A stretch of 5,270 bases of DNA from an uncultured Myxococcales bacterium (GCA_913058025.1 CAJXPN010000389.1:1-5270), one strand, 5' to 3'. Positions 1 to 5,270 are shown, counted from the stretch's first letter. Program-made: numbers and translations. The notes: generated by a model from the letters alone, not told the origin.

Positions 1-50
1 TACGAGATTTCTGCCTGTCTCGTGGGCTCGGAGATGTGTATAAGAGACAG
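1..50 (+). other. Untrimmed Illumina Nextera i7 (P7) adapter, not genomic DNA
   Basis: The first 50 bases read as the inner half of a Nextera P7 index primer. Bases 1-8 (TACGAGAT) are the end of the P7 flow-cell sequence. Bases 9-16 (TTCTGCCT) are an 8-base index, which I recall as the N703 i7 index. Bases 17-31 are the Nextera read-2 tail (GTCTCGTGGGCTCGG), and bases 32-50 are the 19-bp Tn5 mosaic end (AGATGTGTATAAGAGACAG). The elements are in the exact order of a sequencing read that ran through a short insert into its adapter. Genuine sequence starts at base 51, and anything translated from bases 1-50 is an artefact. Confidence 0.98.
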
Positions 51-633
51 CCAGCCTGGCGGCTCGGGGGACTCCCCCAAGGACTCGAACGACGCCCCCG
101 CGGGACCGTTCGAGACGATCGGCTCGGGCGGCTCGGGCGGCTCGAGCTCCTCGAGCGGCTCCGAAGGCGTGACCTTCGGCGGCGGCTCCGACGCGCCCTC
201 CCGTGACTCGGACGCCAACCCCTACGCGGGGATCTCGCGCGCCGAGGCCAAGGAGCAGCTCGCGCAGCTCATCCTCATGGAGCGTGACCTCGAGCGCCGC
301 CTGGGCGAGCTCGACAAGGAGCAGCAGCGCTGGCGCTCACGCCTCGACCTGGCGCGTGAATGGAACGAGGTCGACCTCGAGACCGAGGCGGAGGGCATCC
401 TGCGCGAGTTCATCGCCGAGTCCGACCCGCTCCGCGCCGAGCTCGTCGACGTGAGGCTCCAGAAGTCCAAGCTCAAGGCCGCCGCGAACCCCAACGCGGC
501 GAAGCGTAAGGAGCGCGAGTCCGGGCCAGCCTCCTCTCGCATCGCCGAACTCGAGCAGCGCTTCCAGAAGATGGAGGGCGACCGCGACCTCGACGCGCTC
601 AAGGGTCGCATCGACCGTGAGTTCGGTGACTGA
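51..633 (+). CDS. Gly/Ser-rich, coiled-coil protein of unknown function (5' truncated)
   Basis: This is the 3' part of a reading frame that enters from the contig edge; the first whole codon is at 52 and the stop is TGA at 631-633. About 193 residues are visible. The first ~60 are disordered: Gly, Ser, Pro and Asp, with a GSGGSGGSS run. From about base 230 the protein becomes strongly helical and charged (RAEAKEQLAQLILMERDLER onward), with heptad-like spacing of Leu that suggests coiled coils, broken by an Ala/Asn/Lys stretch near 480-510. A second short coiled coil ends the protein (IAELEQRFQKMEGD). No catalytic motif or known family is recognised. The true N-terminus is missing, so a signal peptide or lipobox cannot be judged. 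The frame stays open into the adapter, where a GTG at 22 yields a false N-terminus (MGSEMCIRDS). Its 3' end overlaps the flippase-like gene by 17 bp, so the two are probably translationally coupled. Confidence 0.8.
121..156 (+). repeat. 9-bp tandem repeat with adjoining inverted repeat in Gly/Ser linker
   Basis: Three units of GGCTCGGGC-type sequence (121-129, 130-138, and 139-147 as GGCTCGAGC) encode the GSG-GSG-GSS linker. The last unit runs into a perfect 7-bp inverted repeat, GCTCGAG (140-146) and CTCGAGC (150-156), with a 3-base loop. It is probably a by-product of Ser/Gly codon use in GC-rich DNA, and I see no independent function. Confidence 0.6.
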
Positions 634-1714
634 ACCCTCCAACACGCCCGTCACCACGAGCCTCGACGACGACGCCCCCGACCGGGGGCGTCGTCGGTTC
701 TGGGTCTCGTTCGTCGTCGCGAACGTTCTCGGCGCGATCTTCCTGTGGATCGCCGCGCGCGGCCTGCCAATCTCCGAGCTCGACGACTACCTCGCACGCA
801 CAGACCCCTGGCATCTCGCGCGCGTCTTCGCCGCGTTCATCGCCGTCTACTCCCTGAGCCACGCCGCCCGCGTCGTGCGCTGGTACGACCTCGTGAGGCC
901 GATCGGCGAGGTGGAGAAGGGGCTCGTCCACCGCGTCTGCATCGTAGGCCTGGGCGCGATCGTGCTGCTGCCGTTGCGGCTGGGCGAGTTCGTGCGTCCC
1001 GTGCTCCTGTCGCGGCGCTCGGAGCTCCCGGCGAGCTCGCTGCTGGCGACGGCGGTGGTCGAGCGCGTGGTCGATGGGCTCGTGGTGACGGGCGTGCTGT
1101 TCGCGTCGATGGCGCTGACGATGGGGACGTCGGCCCCTACGTGGGCGCTGGCGACGGGGGGGGCGGCCGCGACCCTCTTCCTCGGCGTCCTCACCGCGTG
1201 CGTGCTCGCGTGGTGGCGCAGGGACTGGACGCTCGCGATGGTCGACGCGACCTTCGGGCGCGCCTCGAAGAAGCTGGGCGACGCGCTCGGCGGCCTGCTC
1301 TCGAGCTTCCTCGACGGGTTCGAGGCGCTCGCCCGAGGCCGCGCGCTCGGCCGCTTCCTCGGCACCACGGCCGTCTACTGGTCGATCAACCTCACGTCGA
1401 TGTGGGGGCTGGCGCGCTTCGGCTTCGGGCTCGACATCTCACCCATCCAGATCGGCGCGGTCTTCGGCATCACGTCCATCGGCATCATGATCCCTGGCGG
1501 CCCTGGCCAGGCCGGGACGTTCGAGGTCTTCATGGTCGAGTCGCTCGGCCTGTTCATGAACATCGAGGACGCCGACATCGGCGTGCGCGTCCTGGCGTTC
1601 GTCGCGACGATCCACGTGCTCCAGTTCATCGTGATCACGGCGCCCGCGTTCCTCACGATGTGGTTCGACCCGCGAACGCGCGGGATGATGTCGATGACGT
1701 CGCTGGAGGATTGA
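617..1714 (+). CDS. UPF0104 / LPG-synthase-TM-like (flippase-like) integral membrane protein
   Basis: This 365-aa protein has about eight hydrophobic segments, roughly at residues 28-47, 67-88, 104-120, 146-170, 176-200, 246-265, 275-294 and 321-349. It carries motifs I associate with the UPF0104 family (PF03706, the membrane region of lysylphosphatidylglycerol synthase MprF and related proteins such as AglD): LLPLRLGEFVRPVLLSRR at 117-134, AVVERVVDG at 146-154, and IPGGPGQAGTFE at 292-303. In MprF this module flips aminoacylated lipid. Stand-alone members lack the aminoacyl-transferase domain, as here, so the protein should not be called an LPG synthase. The substrate is unknown, probably a lipid or lipid-linked molecule in the inner membrane. 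The GTG start at 617 is chosen because AAGGG at 601-605 sits 11 nt upstream; GTG 626 is an alternative. The start lies inside the previous gene's end. No clear terminator follows. Confidence 0.87.
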   Translation: MSSVTEPSNTPVTTSLDDDAPDRGRRRFWVSFVVANVLGAIFLWIAARGLPISELDDYLARTDPWHLARVFAAFIAVYSLSHAARVVRWYDLVRPIGEVEKGLVHRVCIVGLGAIVLLPLRLGEFVRPVLLSRRSELPASSLLATAVVERVVDGLVVTGVLFASMALTMGTSAPTWALATGGAAATLFLGVLTACVLAWWRRDWTLAMVDATFGRASKKLGDALGGLLSSFLDGFEALARGRALGRFLGTTAVYWSINLTSMWGLARFGFGLDISPIQIGAVFGITSIGIMIPGGPGQAGTFEVFMVESLGLFMNIEDADIGVRVLAFVATIHVLQFIVITAPAFLTMWFDPRTRGMMSMTSLED

Positions 1715-1857
1715 CGGAGCGCGCGAGGCGCCGAGCCGCTCGAGGTGAAAAAAGTTGGCCGCTGCGGAGCGCGCTATCCGCATCCAAAACAACGGGAATG
1801 ACTCACCGCGCAGCCGGGGTTGTCCACGCACCCCGAGAGAGGGTGGCACCAAGTCTG

Positions 1858-1886
1858 TTGACCGGCCTCCTACCTCATGCTACCTC
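1858..1886 (+). promoter_or_regulatory. Candidate sigma-70 promoter for tRNA-Cys
   Basis: A -35-like TTGACC (1858-1863) is followed after 17 bp by TACCTC (1881-1886), preceded by TGC to give an extended -10 (TGCTACCTC). Transcription would start near 1893, about 13 nt before the mature 5' end of the tRNA, a normal length for a leader removed by RNase P. The -10 is a poor match at its last base, so the call rests on the good -35, the ideal spacing, the extended -10 and the position. The start site is not demonstrated. Confidence 0.5.
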
Positions 1887-1905
1887 TCTTTTCGCGTCGG
1901 GTTGC

Positions 1906-1979
1906 GGCCTCGTAGCCAAGTGGTCCAAGGCAGTGGTTTGCAAAACCACCATTCACCGGTTCAAATCCGGTCGAGGCCT
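1906..1979 (+). tRNA. tRNA-Cys (anticodon GCA)
   Basis: A full cloverleaf can be folded. The acceptor stem GGCCTCG (1906-1912) pairs perfectly with CGAGGCC (1972-1978). The D stem is GCC/GGC (1915-1917, 1929-1931), with the conserved GG at 1922-1923. The anticodon stem GTGGT/ACCAC (1933-1937, 1945-1949) has loop TTGCAAA and anticodon GCA at 1940-1942. The variable loop is 5 nt, and the T stem ACCGG/CCGGT (1955-1959, 1967-1971) has loop TTCAAAT. The unpaired base 73 is U (1979), a major identity element for cysteinyl-tRNA synthetase, which agrees with the anticodon. The 3' CCA is not encoded, so it must be added post-transcriptionally. The gene appears to stand alone, with its own promoter and terminator. 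Confidence 0.97.
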
Positions 1980-1996
1980 TCCGCACACGAACGAGT

Positions 1997-2039
1997 CAGA
2001 CCCTGACCTGCCACGCAGGTCAGGGTCTGTCTCTTTCTT
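1997..2039 (+). terminator. Intrinsic terminator downstream of tRNA-Cys
   Basis: A perfect 15-bp inverted repeat (1997-2011 with 2015-2029, beginning CAGACCC and ending GGGTCTG) encloses a 3-base CAC loop. It is followed by the pyrimidine tail TCTCTTTCTT (2030-2039). The U-rich tail lies only on the right, so it acts on rightward transcription. It sits 17 nt after the tRNA and fits a rho-independent terminator of the tRNA transcript. The tail is interrupted by C residues, so some read-through into grpE is possible. Confidence 0.85.
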
Positions 2040-2071
2040 GTCACCGCCCTCCACTCCGTGAGCATGACACG

Positions 2072-2728
2072 ATGATCTGGGTAATCGCCGCCGTCTCGGT
2101 CCTCGCCATGATCCTCGCGGCGCTGCTCGCGCAAACGTGGGGTGCCCTGGGAGAGACCAGGCGCACGTTGGACGACGCGCTCTCGAAGATCGTCTCACTC
2201 AACGCCGAGCACGAGTCCGACAAGACCGAACACACCGCGCGCGTCGAACGCCTCGGGCGTGAGCGGGATCGCAAGCTCGAGCGCGCGCACCTGAAGCTGG
2301 TGGAGGACCTGCTGCCCACGCTGGACGCGCTCTCCGAGGCGACGCGGCACGCGCGCGAAGGCGCCGACGCGGAGGATCTCGGGGGCGGGCTCGAGATGGT
2401 GACCGGGCAGGCCGCGCGCGCGCTCTCTCGCCACGGGATCACACCGATCGCGCCGTCACGTGGCGACGACTTCGACCCGGAGCGCCATGAGGCGGTCGGG
2501 CTGATCGAGTTCGAGCCCGACGAGGACGCCCCAGAGGACGGCACGATCGCGGCGAGCATGCGGCTCGGGTGGACGCACACGTCGCGGGTGATTCGTCCGG
2601 CGATGGTGCAGGTCGTGCGAGTCAAGGGCTCACCGAAACGTGACGAGGCCGAGGGCGTGGAGTTCTCGTTCGATGAGGAGCGTGAGCAGGAGGAGGTCGA
2701 GCAGGTCGAAGAGGTCGACGCGGGCTGA
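2072..2728 (+). CDS. grpE: GrpE-family nucleotide exchange factor, membrane-anchored variant
   Basis: This 218-aa protein has the GrpE fold signature. Residues 24-75 are a long charged helix, 76-122 a helical-bundle region (LVEDLLPTLDALSEA, then GLEMVTGQAARALSRHGI), and 123-186 the beta domain with FDPERHEAV at 134-142 and the closing SRVIRPAMVQVVRV at 171-184. Canonical GrpE is a cytosolic dimer that releases ADP from DnaK (Hsp70). Unusually, residues 2-22 form a hydrophobic transmembrane helix with no N-terminal charge, and Arg30/Arg31 follow it, which predicts the GrpE domain stays cytoplasmic. The usual acidic N-terminus is missing, while an acidic tail (187-218) extends the C-terminus. 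No dnaK, dnaJ or hrcA is adjacent, so this could be a specialised paralogue rather than the housekeeping copy. ATG 2072 has only a weak GTGAG upstream. The next ATG (2108) would cut the helix and has no better ribosome site. The gene begins 32 nt after the tRNA terminator, with no obvious promoter between. Confidence 0.87.
   Translation: MIWVIAAVSVLAMILAALLAQTWGALGETRRTLDDALSKIVSLNAEHESDKTEHTARVERLGRERDRKLERAHLKLVEDLLPTLDALSEATRHAREGADAEDLGGGLEMVTGQAARALSRHGITPIAPSRGDDFDPERHEAVGLIEFEPDEDAPEDGTIAASMRLGWTHTSRVIRPAMVQVVRVKGSPKRDEAEGVEFSFDEEREQEEVEQVEEVDAG
2694..2720 (+). repeat. Three 9-bp tandem repeats in the acidic tail of grpE
   Basis: AGGTCGAGC (2694-2702), AGGTCGAAG (2703-2711) and AGGTCGACG (2712-2720) are tandem copies differing only in the last bases of the unit. 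They encode the alternating acidic/valine end of the GrpE tail (EVEQVEEVD). This looks like local slippage expansion of a low-complexity acidic tail. Confidence 0.6.
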
Positions 2729-2751
2729 AGGATCACTCTTCCTCGGAGCCC
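2722..2751. terminator. Weak candidate bidirectional hairpin between convergent genes
   Basis: GGGCT (2722-2726) pairs with AGCCC (2747-2751), and AGGA (2729-2732) pairs with TCCT (2740-2743), giving a 5+4 bp interrupted stem with a 7-base loop. It spans both stop codons of the convergent genes. Neither side has a T tract, so it is not a classical intrinsic terminator. It is listed because the 4-nt gap leaves no other place for one. Confidence 0.2.
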
Positions 2752-3503
2752 CCGAGCGCGGCAGGGTCGACGAGGTCGAGGCTCTTGATCTGCTCCTCGA
2801 TGGTGGGCCCCTCGTCGCGCTCGTAGCCGGTGGTCGGGTTGCCGTAGACGGTCGAGCGGGCTTCGCTGACGGGGCCTCTGGTCTGAGAGAACGCGAGCAT
2901 GAGCCCTGCGAGCGTCCGCTGCGTCTCGACGGCGCGCTCGAGGTCGCGGCCCGTCACGAGGCGCTCGTAGAACGCGTAGACGGCGTTGTCGGTCATGCGA
3001 AAGTCGTCGCAGATCTCGTCGAGGTCGAGCAGGGCCTCACGCGCAGGAGTCTCCATCAGGAGATGGAGGCGCTGGTGGTCGCGGGTCAGGAGGATGAACT
3101 TGGGGTCGATGAGGGGGTCGCCGAGCTGGACCTCGGCGAAGCGCATGAGCCACCGCGCGGGGCTCGGGCGGTCCTCGCGCAAGATCTCGATGCCTTGCGT
3201 GAGGGACTCCTTGAAGGAGCAGAGGACGCGGGTGTAGTCGCGGTCGGGGCCGTCGCCGAGCTCGACCTCGAGGTCGTAGTGCTCAAGCGACTGCTGACCC
3301 GACCAGGTCCGCGCCTCGAAGAGGGAGCGCGCGCGGACTTCTCCGAAGCCGAGCCGGCGCATCGTCGCGATGGCGGCCTCGGTGGCGGGAGGATCGAGCG
3401 TGTACTCAGGCGGCGCGCCGAAGTGGGCGCGCCAAATCCAGAGCATGAACACGAACGCACACCCAATGAGCCCGAGCATGATGGCGGACCAGACGATCGC
3501 CAC
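2733..3503 (-). CDS. Single-pass membrane protein of unknown function (256 aa)
   Basis: The frame is open upstream to an ATG at 3596, but the start chosen is GTG at 3503-3501. It has a strong Shine-Dalgarno (AAGGAG, 3516-3511) 7 nt away and begins 1 nt after the upstream gene's stop. The longer start would overlap that gene by about 90 bp and add an uninformative N-terminus. Residues 5-24 are a transmembrane helix (WSAIMLGLIGCAFVFMLWIW) followed by Arg25. A mixed alpha/beta soluble domain fills roughly 33-205, including HYDLEVELGDG at 75-85, DPKFILLTRDHQRLHLLMET at 133-152 and LLDLDEICDDF at 158-168. A polar tail ends in SEEE. The pattern of a beta strand with Asp/Phe followed by a helical dimerised-looking segment recalls uncharacterised membrane-tethered domains, but I cannot name a family. 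It is probably co-transcribed with the 272-aa protein and the kinase. Its stop lies 4 nt from the convergent grpE stop. Confidence 0.83.
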   Translation of the reverse strand: MAIVWSAIMLGLIGCAFVFMLWIWRAHFGAPPEYTLDPPATEAAIATMRRLGFGEVRARSLFEARTWSGQQSLEHYDLEVELGDGPDRDYTRVLCSFKESLTQGIEILREDRPSPARWLMRFAEVQLGDPLIDPKFILLTRDHQRLHLLMETPAREALLDLDEICDDFRMTDNAVYAFYERLVTGRDLERAVETQRTLAGLMLAFSQTRGPVSEARSTVYGNPTTGYERDEGPTIEEQIKSLDLVDPAALGGSEEE

Positions 3504-3504
3504 T

Positions 3505-4323
3505 TCAGTTCTCCTTCGAAGCGTCGAAGAGCACGCCGCCCTTGGGGCGGCTGGCGCCCAGGTCGAGTGAGGGCTCCCGCAACAGGATGCCTCCACCGGT
3601 GTCGCGCGGAGGCGCGGCGGGCGCCGATCCTCCGAGCTGGAGGCGGAGGCCGGGGTCGCCGAGCTCGTAGTCTTCGGCCTCTTCGACCTCGTCGGCCCCT
3701 CCAGCCGACGCGGCCTCCGCGGGAGGCTCGACGCCGAGCGCGGTCAACAGCGCCCGCGCGGAGATGCGATCCAAGAACTCGTCGGTCTCGGTCAACGGAG
3801 TGACGCGCTTGATCGCGCGTTGCTTCTGATCCTCGGACATCTCCTCGGAGAGGACGACGAGCGCGACGAGCGCGTATCGGCGGCGCTCACCGTCGACCTT
3901 CGAGACGAGGGTCAAGGCGGGCTCGATGGCGTCTGCGCCGATGGCGATGGTGAGCGCGGGGGTGGAGTCCTCGCTCCACAGCTCGTGCTCGGCGCGAAAG
4001 GAACCAGGCAACTCGGAGAAGCAGTCCGGCTTGGCGCTGGTGAGTTCGAGCAACGGGAGGCGTGCCTCCAGCCCGAGCTTCCCGAGGCGGTCTACCATCT
4101 GATCGCGGCCGGCCCTGGACGCACACAGGCGCAGGACAGCGCGCTCGACCTGCTCGGGGGTGGCGCCCTCGTCGCCGAGGGAGGAGGCGTCGGAGTCGCG
4201 CTCACAGCCAGGACCGAGCAACAAGAATGAGCCCATCATGAGCGAGACGGCGCCTGCGATCGCGGCCAGCGGTGGGCCTGACCTGGGCCTGGGCTCAGGC
4301 GTGGTGGGGGCGGCTCTCTTCAT
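3505..4323 (-). CDS. Signal-anchored envelope protein or possible lipoprotein, unknown function (272 aa)
   Basis: ATG at 4323 begins 24 nt after the histidine kinase stop, with only a weak purine-rich ribosome site (GAGAATGAAG). Residues 1-18 are basic and Pro-rich. Residues 19-38 are a hydrophobic segment ending LLLGPGC, with Cys40 followed by Glu-Arg-Asp. This resembles a lipobox, but Pro at -2 breaks the usual rule, so lipidation is uncertain; a plain membrane anchor is the alternative. Residues 56-198 are mainly helical, and 123-197 (ALTIAIGADAIEPALTLV, then YALVALVVLSEEMSEDQKQR) could be a short HEAT/ARM-like helical repeat, though this is inference. Residues 200-272 are low-complexity Ala/Gly/Glu/Pro and likely disordered. 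Cys67 and Cys101 lie in the soluble part and could pair if it is periplasmic. No enzyme motif is seen. Its stop overlaps the ribosome binding region of the 256-aa gene, so the two are probably one operon. Confidence 0.83.
   Translation of the reverse strand: MKRAAPTTPEPRPRSGPPLAAIAGAVSLMMGSFLLLGPGCERDSDASSLGDEGATPEQVERAVLRLCASRAGRDQMVDRLGKLGLEARLPLLELTSAKPDCFSELPGSFRAEHELWSEDSTPALTIAIGADAIEPALTLVSKVDGERRRYALVALVVLSEEMSEDQKQRAIKRVTPLTETDEFLDRISARALLTALGVEPPAEAASAGGADEVEEAEDYELGDPGLRLQLGGSAPAAPPRDTGGGILLREPSLDLGASRPKGGVLFDASKEN
3511..3516 (-). promoter_or_regulatory. Shine-Dalgarno site that fixes the 256-aa protein start
   Basis: The minus strand reads AAGGAG here, 7 nt before the GTG at 3503-3501. 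The site lies within the last codons of the upstream 272-aa gene (Ser-Lys-Glu-Asn-stop), as expected for translational coupling. It is the best ribosome binding site in the window. Confidence 0.8.
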
Positions 4324-4347
4324 GCTTCATTCTCGGGAAACGAGGGT

Positions 4348-5270
4348 TCAGCTCGACGCGTCCGGGCTCTGGACGCCGGCGCGAGCAGACGCGAGCGGGA
4401 AGCGTAACCGAACCGTGGTCCCCTCACCAGCGGCGCTCTCGAGGGTGAGGTCGCCGCCGTGGCGCTCGACGAGCGAGCGCACGAGGACCATCCCAAGGCC
4501 GCTGCCGCCGGTGCCTCGTCGCGTGGTGTAGAACGGCTCGAAGACGCGCGCGAGCTCCTCGGAGGTCATGCCGCAGCCGTCGTCGGTGAGCTCGATGAAG
4601 ACCGCCTCGAGTTCCTGTGAGGTGGTGATCTCGATGAACCCGCCCTCCTGGGCGAGCGCGACGGTCGAGTTCTGGATGAGGTTGACGAAGATCTGGGTGA
4701 GCTGGCCGGGGGCAGCAAGGACTACGGTGTCGATGGCCTCGAGCGTGGTGCGCACGTCCGCGTTGTGTTGGCGCAGCGTGACCTCACAGAGCATGAGCGA
4801 CTCGCGCAGCGCGTCGTGGACGCTCACGCGCACGGCGGGCGCGTTGTCCTGGGGGCGCGCGAGCGTGACCAGATCCTTGACGAAGCCGTCCATCCGCTCG
4901 ACGCCCTCGATGATGCGCTGGAGCCGCTCGGAGTCGCGGCGCTCGAAGAGCTGGTCGCGGTACTTCTGGAGGAGGTAGTCCGCGTAGTTGAGGATCGAAG
5001 TCAGCGGGTTCTTGAGTTCATGGGCGACGCCGGTGGCGAGCTGGCCGAGCTGCATGAGCTGCTCGGCGCGCTCGAGCTCACGCTCGAGCTGCTCGATCGA
5101 CGACGCGGCGACCTGGCCGACCACGAGGAAGCCCGCCGGGGCGTCCTGTCCGCCCATCGGCGCGATGTGGACGTTGAGTTCGACGTCGCCTCGCCCCAGG
5201 CGCCCCTGCACCGGCTCGGCGCCCGCGCCGGACATCGCCGCGGCCGCGCTCGCGCGCAGCGCCGCGCGGG
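4348..5270 (-). CDS. PAS-linked sensor histidine kinase, NtrB-like (5' end beyond window)
   Basis: The reading frame is open to the right edge: codons before the ATG at 5235 (RAALRASAAAA) continue sensibly, so the gene starts outside the window and that ATG is internal. Residues below count from it. Residues 10-42 look like the end of a PAS domain (GRGDVELNVHIAPMGG). Residues 46-64 form a coiled linker. The H box ATGVAHELKNPLTS (67-80) carries the phosphoacceptor His72, at bases 5022-5020. Then come the N box QIFVNLIQNSTVAL (181-194), G1 DDGCGM (218-223), F box FEPFYTT (232-238) and G2 GTGGSGLGM (241-249). All residues needed for ATP binding and autophosphorylation appear intact. It should pass phosphate to a response regulator, none of which is in view. 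There is no membrane helix in the visible part. It leads the leftward cluster with the two single-pass proteins. Confidence 0.95.
   Translation of the reverse strand, partial: RAALRASAAAAMSGAGAEPVQGRLGRGDVELNVHIAPMGGQDAPAGFLVVGQVAASSIEQLERELERAEQLMQLGQLATGVAHELKNPLTSILNYADYLLQKYRDQLFERRDSERLQRIIEGVERMDGFVKDLVTLARPQDNAPAVRVSVHDALRESLMLCEVTLRQHNADVRTTLEAIDTVVLAAPGQLTQIFVNLIQNSTVALAQEGGFIEITTSQELEAVFIELTDDGCGMTSEELARVFEPFYTTRRGTGGSGLGMVLVRSLVERHGGDLTLESAAGEGTTVRLRFPLASARAGVQSPDASS

Noticed and set aside
32..50. 19-bp Tn5 mosaic end, which could suggest a real transposon end
   Set aside because: It is directly preceded by the Nextera tail, an 8-base index and P7 sequence, which is a library adapter and not a Tn5 insertion.
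1715..1857. Hairpins in the gap after the flippase-like gene: TGCGGA/TCCGCA at 1763-1782, CACCC/GGGTG at 1829-1845, CGAG/CTCG at 1732-1742
   Set aside because: Stems are only 4-6 bp and none is followed by a T tract on either strand, so they do not qualify as terminators. No small gene with a ribosome site is seen there.
1906..1979. tRNA-Cys as an integration (att) site of a mobile element
   Set aside because: tRNA 3' ends are common targets, but no integrase gene and no second copy of the tRNA 3' end was seen in the window.
1997..2029. 15-bp inverted repeat as an operator or transposon end
   Set aside because: The 3-base loop, position just after a tRNA and pyrimidine-rich tail are explained by an intrinsic terminator.
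745..2061. Long + strand open frame (438 aa)
   Set aside because: It lies in another frame of the flippase-like gene and runs through the tRNA-Cys and terminator. Its product is Arg/Pro/Ala-rich and repetitive, as expected for a shadow frame in GC-rich DNA.
3504..3596. ATG at 3596 as start of the 256-aa protein (would give 287 aa)
   Set aside because: It would overlap the upstream gene by about 90 bp with no ribosome site. GTG 3503 has AAGGAG 7 nt upstream and puts the membrane helix at the N-terminus.
2640..3803. Long + strand open frame (387 aa) antisense to two genes
   Set aside because: The two opposing frames have membrane segments, a proper Shine-Dalgarno and operon spacing. This one is a Val/Glu/Arg-rich complement without a recognisable domain or ribosome site, and it overlaps the end of grpE.
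4348..5235. Antisense + strand open frame at 4568-4978 within the kinase gene
   Set aside because: The opposite strand encodes an intact H, N, G1, F and G2 box kinase core. The + frame is Ser/Arg-rich with no domain.

Overview
The window is a GC-rich bacterial chromosomal contig fragment. Nearly every third codon position is G or C, the proteins are rich in Ala, Arg, Glu and Asp, and several carry Gly/Ser/Pro or acidic low-complexity linkers and single N-terminal membrane helices. That style fits Myxococcota or a related former deltaproteobacterial lineage, but this is inference from composition and no marker here settles it. The first 50 bases are not biological: they are an untrimmed Illumina Nextera i7 adapter ending in the Tn5 mosaic end, so genuine DNA begins at base 51.

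Left part, + strand: the 3' part of an unrecognised gene with a Gly/Ser-rich linker and coiled coils (51-633) overlaps by 17 bp a gene for a multi-pass membrane protein of the UPF0104 / LPG-synthase-TM (flippase-like) family (617-1714). An intergenic stretch follows, holding a plausible extended -10 promoter, a complete tRNA-Cys(GCA) gene (1906-1979) and a strong intrinsic terminator (1997-2039). About 30 bp after the terminator lies a divergent GrpE (2072-2728). It carries an N-terminal transmembrane helix and an acidic C-terminal tail in place of the usual soluble acidic N-terminus. This membrane-anchored nucleotide exchange factor is the most interesting biological feature of the window.

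Right part, - strand: three tightly packed genes read leftward and look like one operon. They are a PAS/HisKA/HATPase_c sensor histidine kinase (cut by the right edge), then a 272-aa single-pass envelope protein or possible lipoprotein, then a 256-aa single-pass membrane protein with its own good Shine-Dalgarno and only 1 nt of spacing. The last of these converges on grpE with 4 nt between stop codons. The two small proteins match no family I can name. A shared role in envelope sensing or signalling with the kinase is suggested only by their arrangement.

No CRISPR array, insertion sequence, integrase or phage gene is visible. There is no stretch over 300 bases without a gene; the longest is 1715-1905, which holds only the tRNA promoter and minor hairpins.
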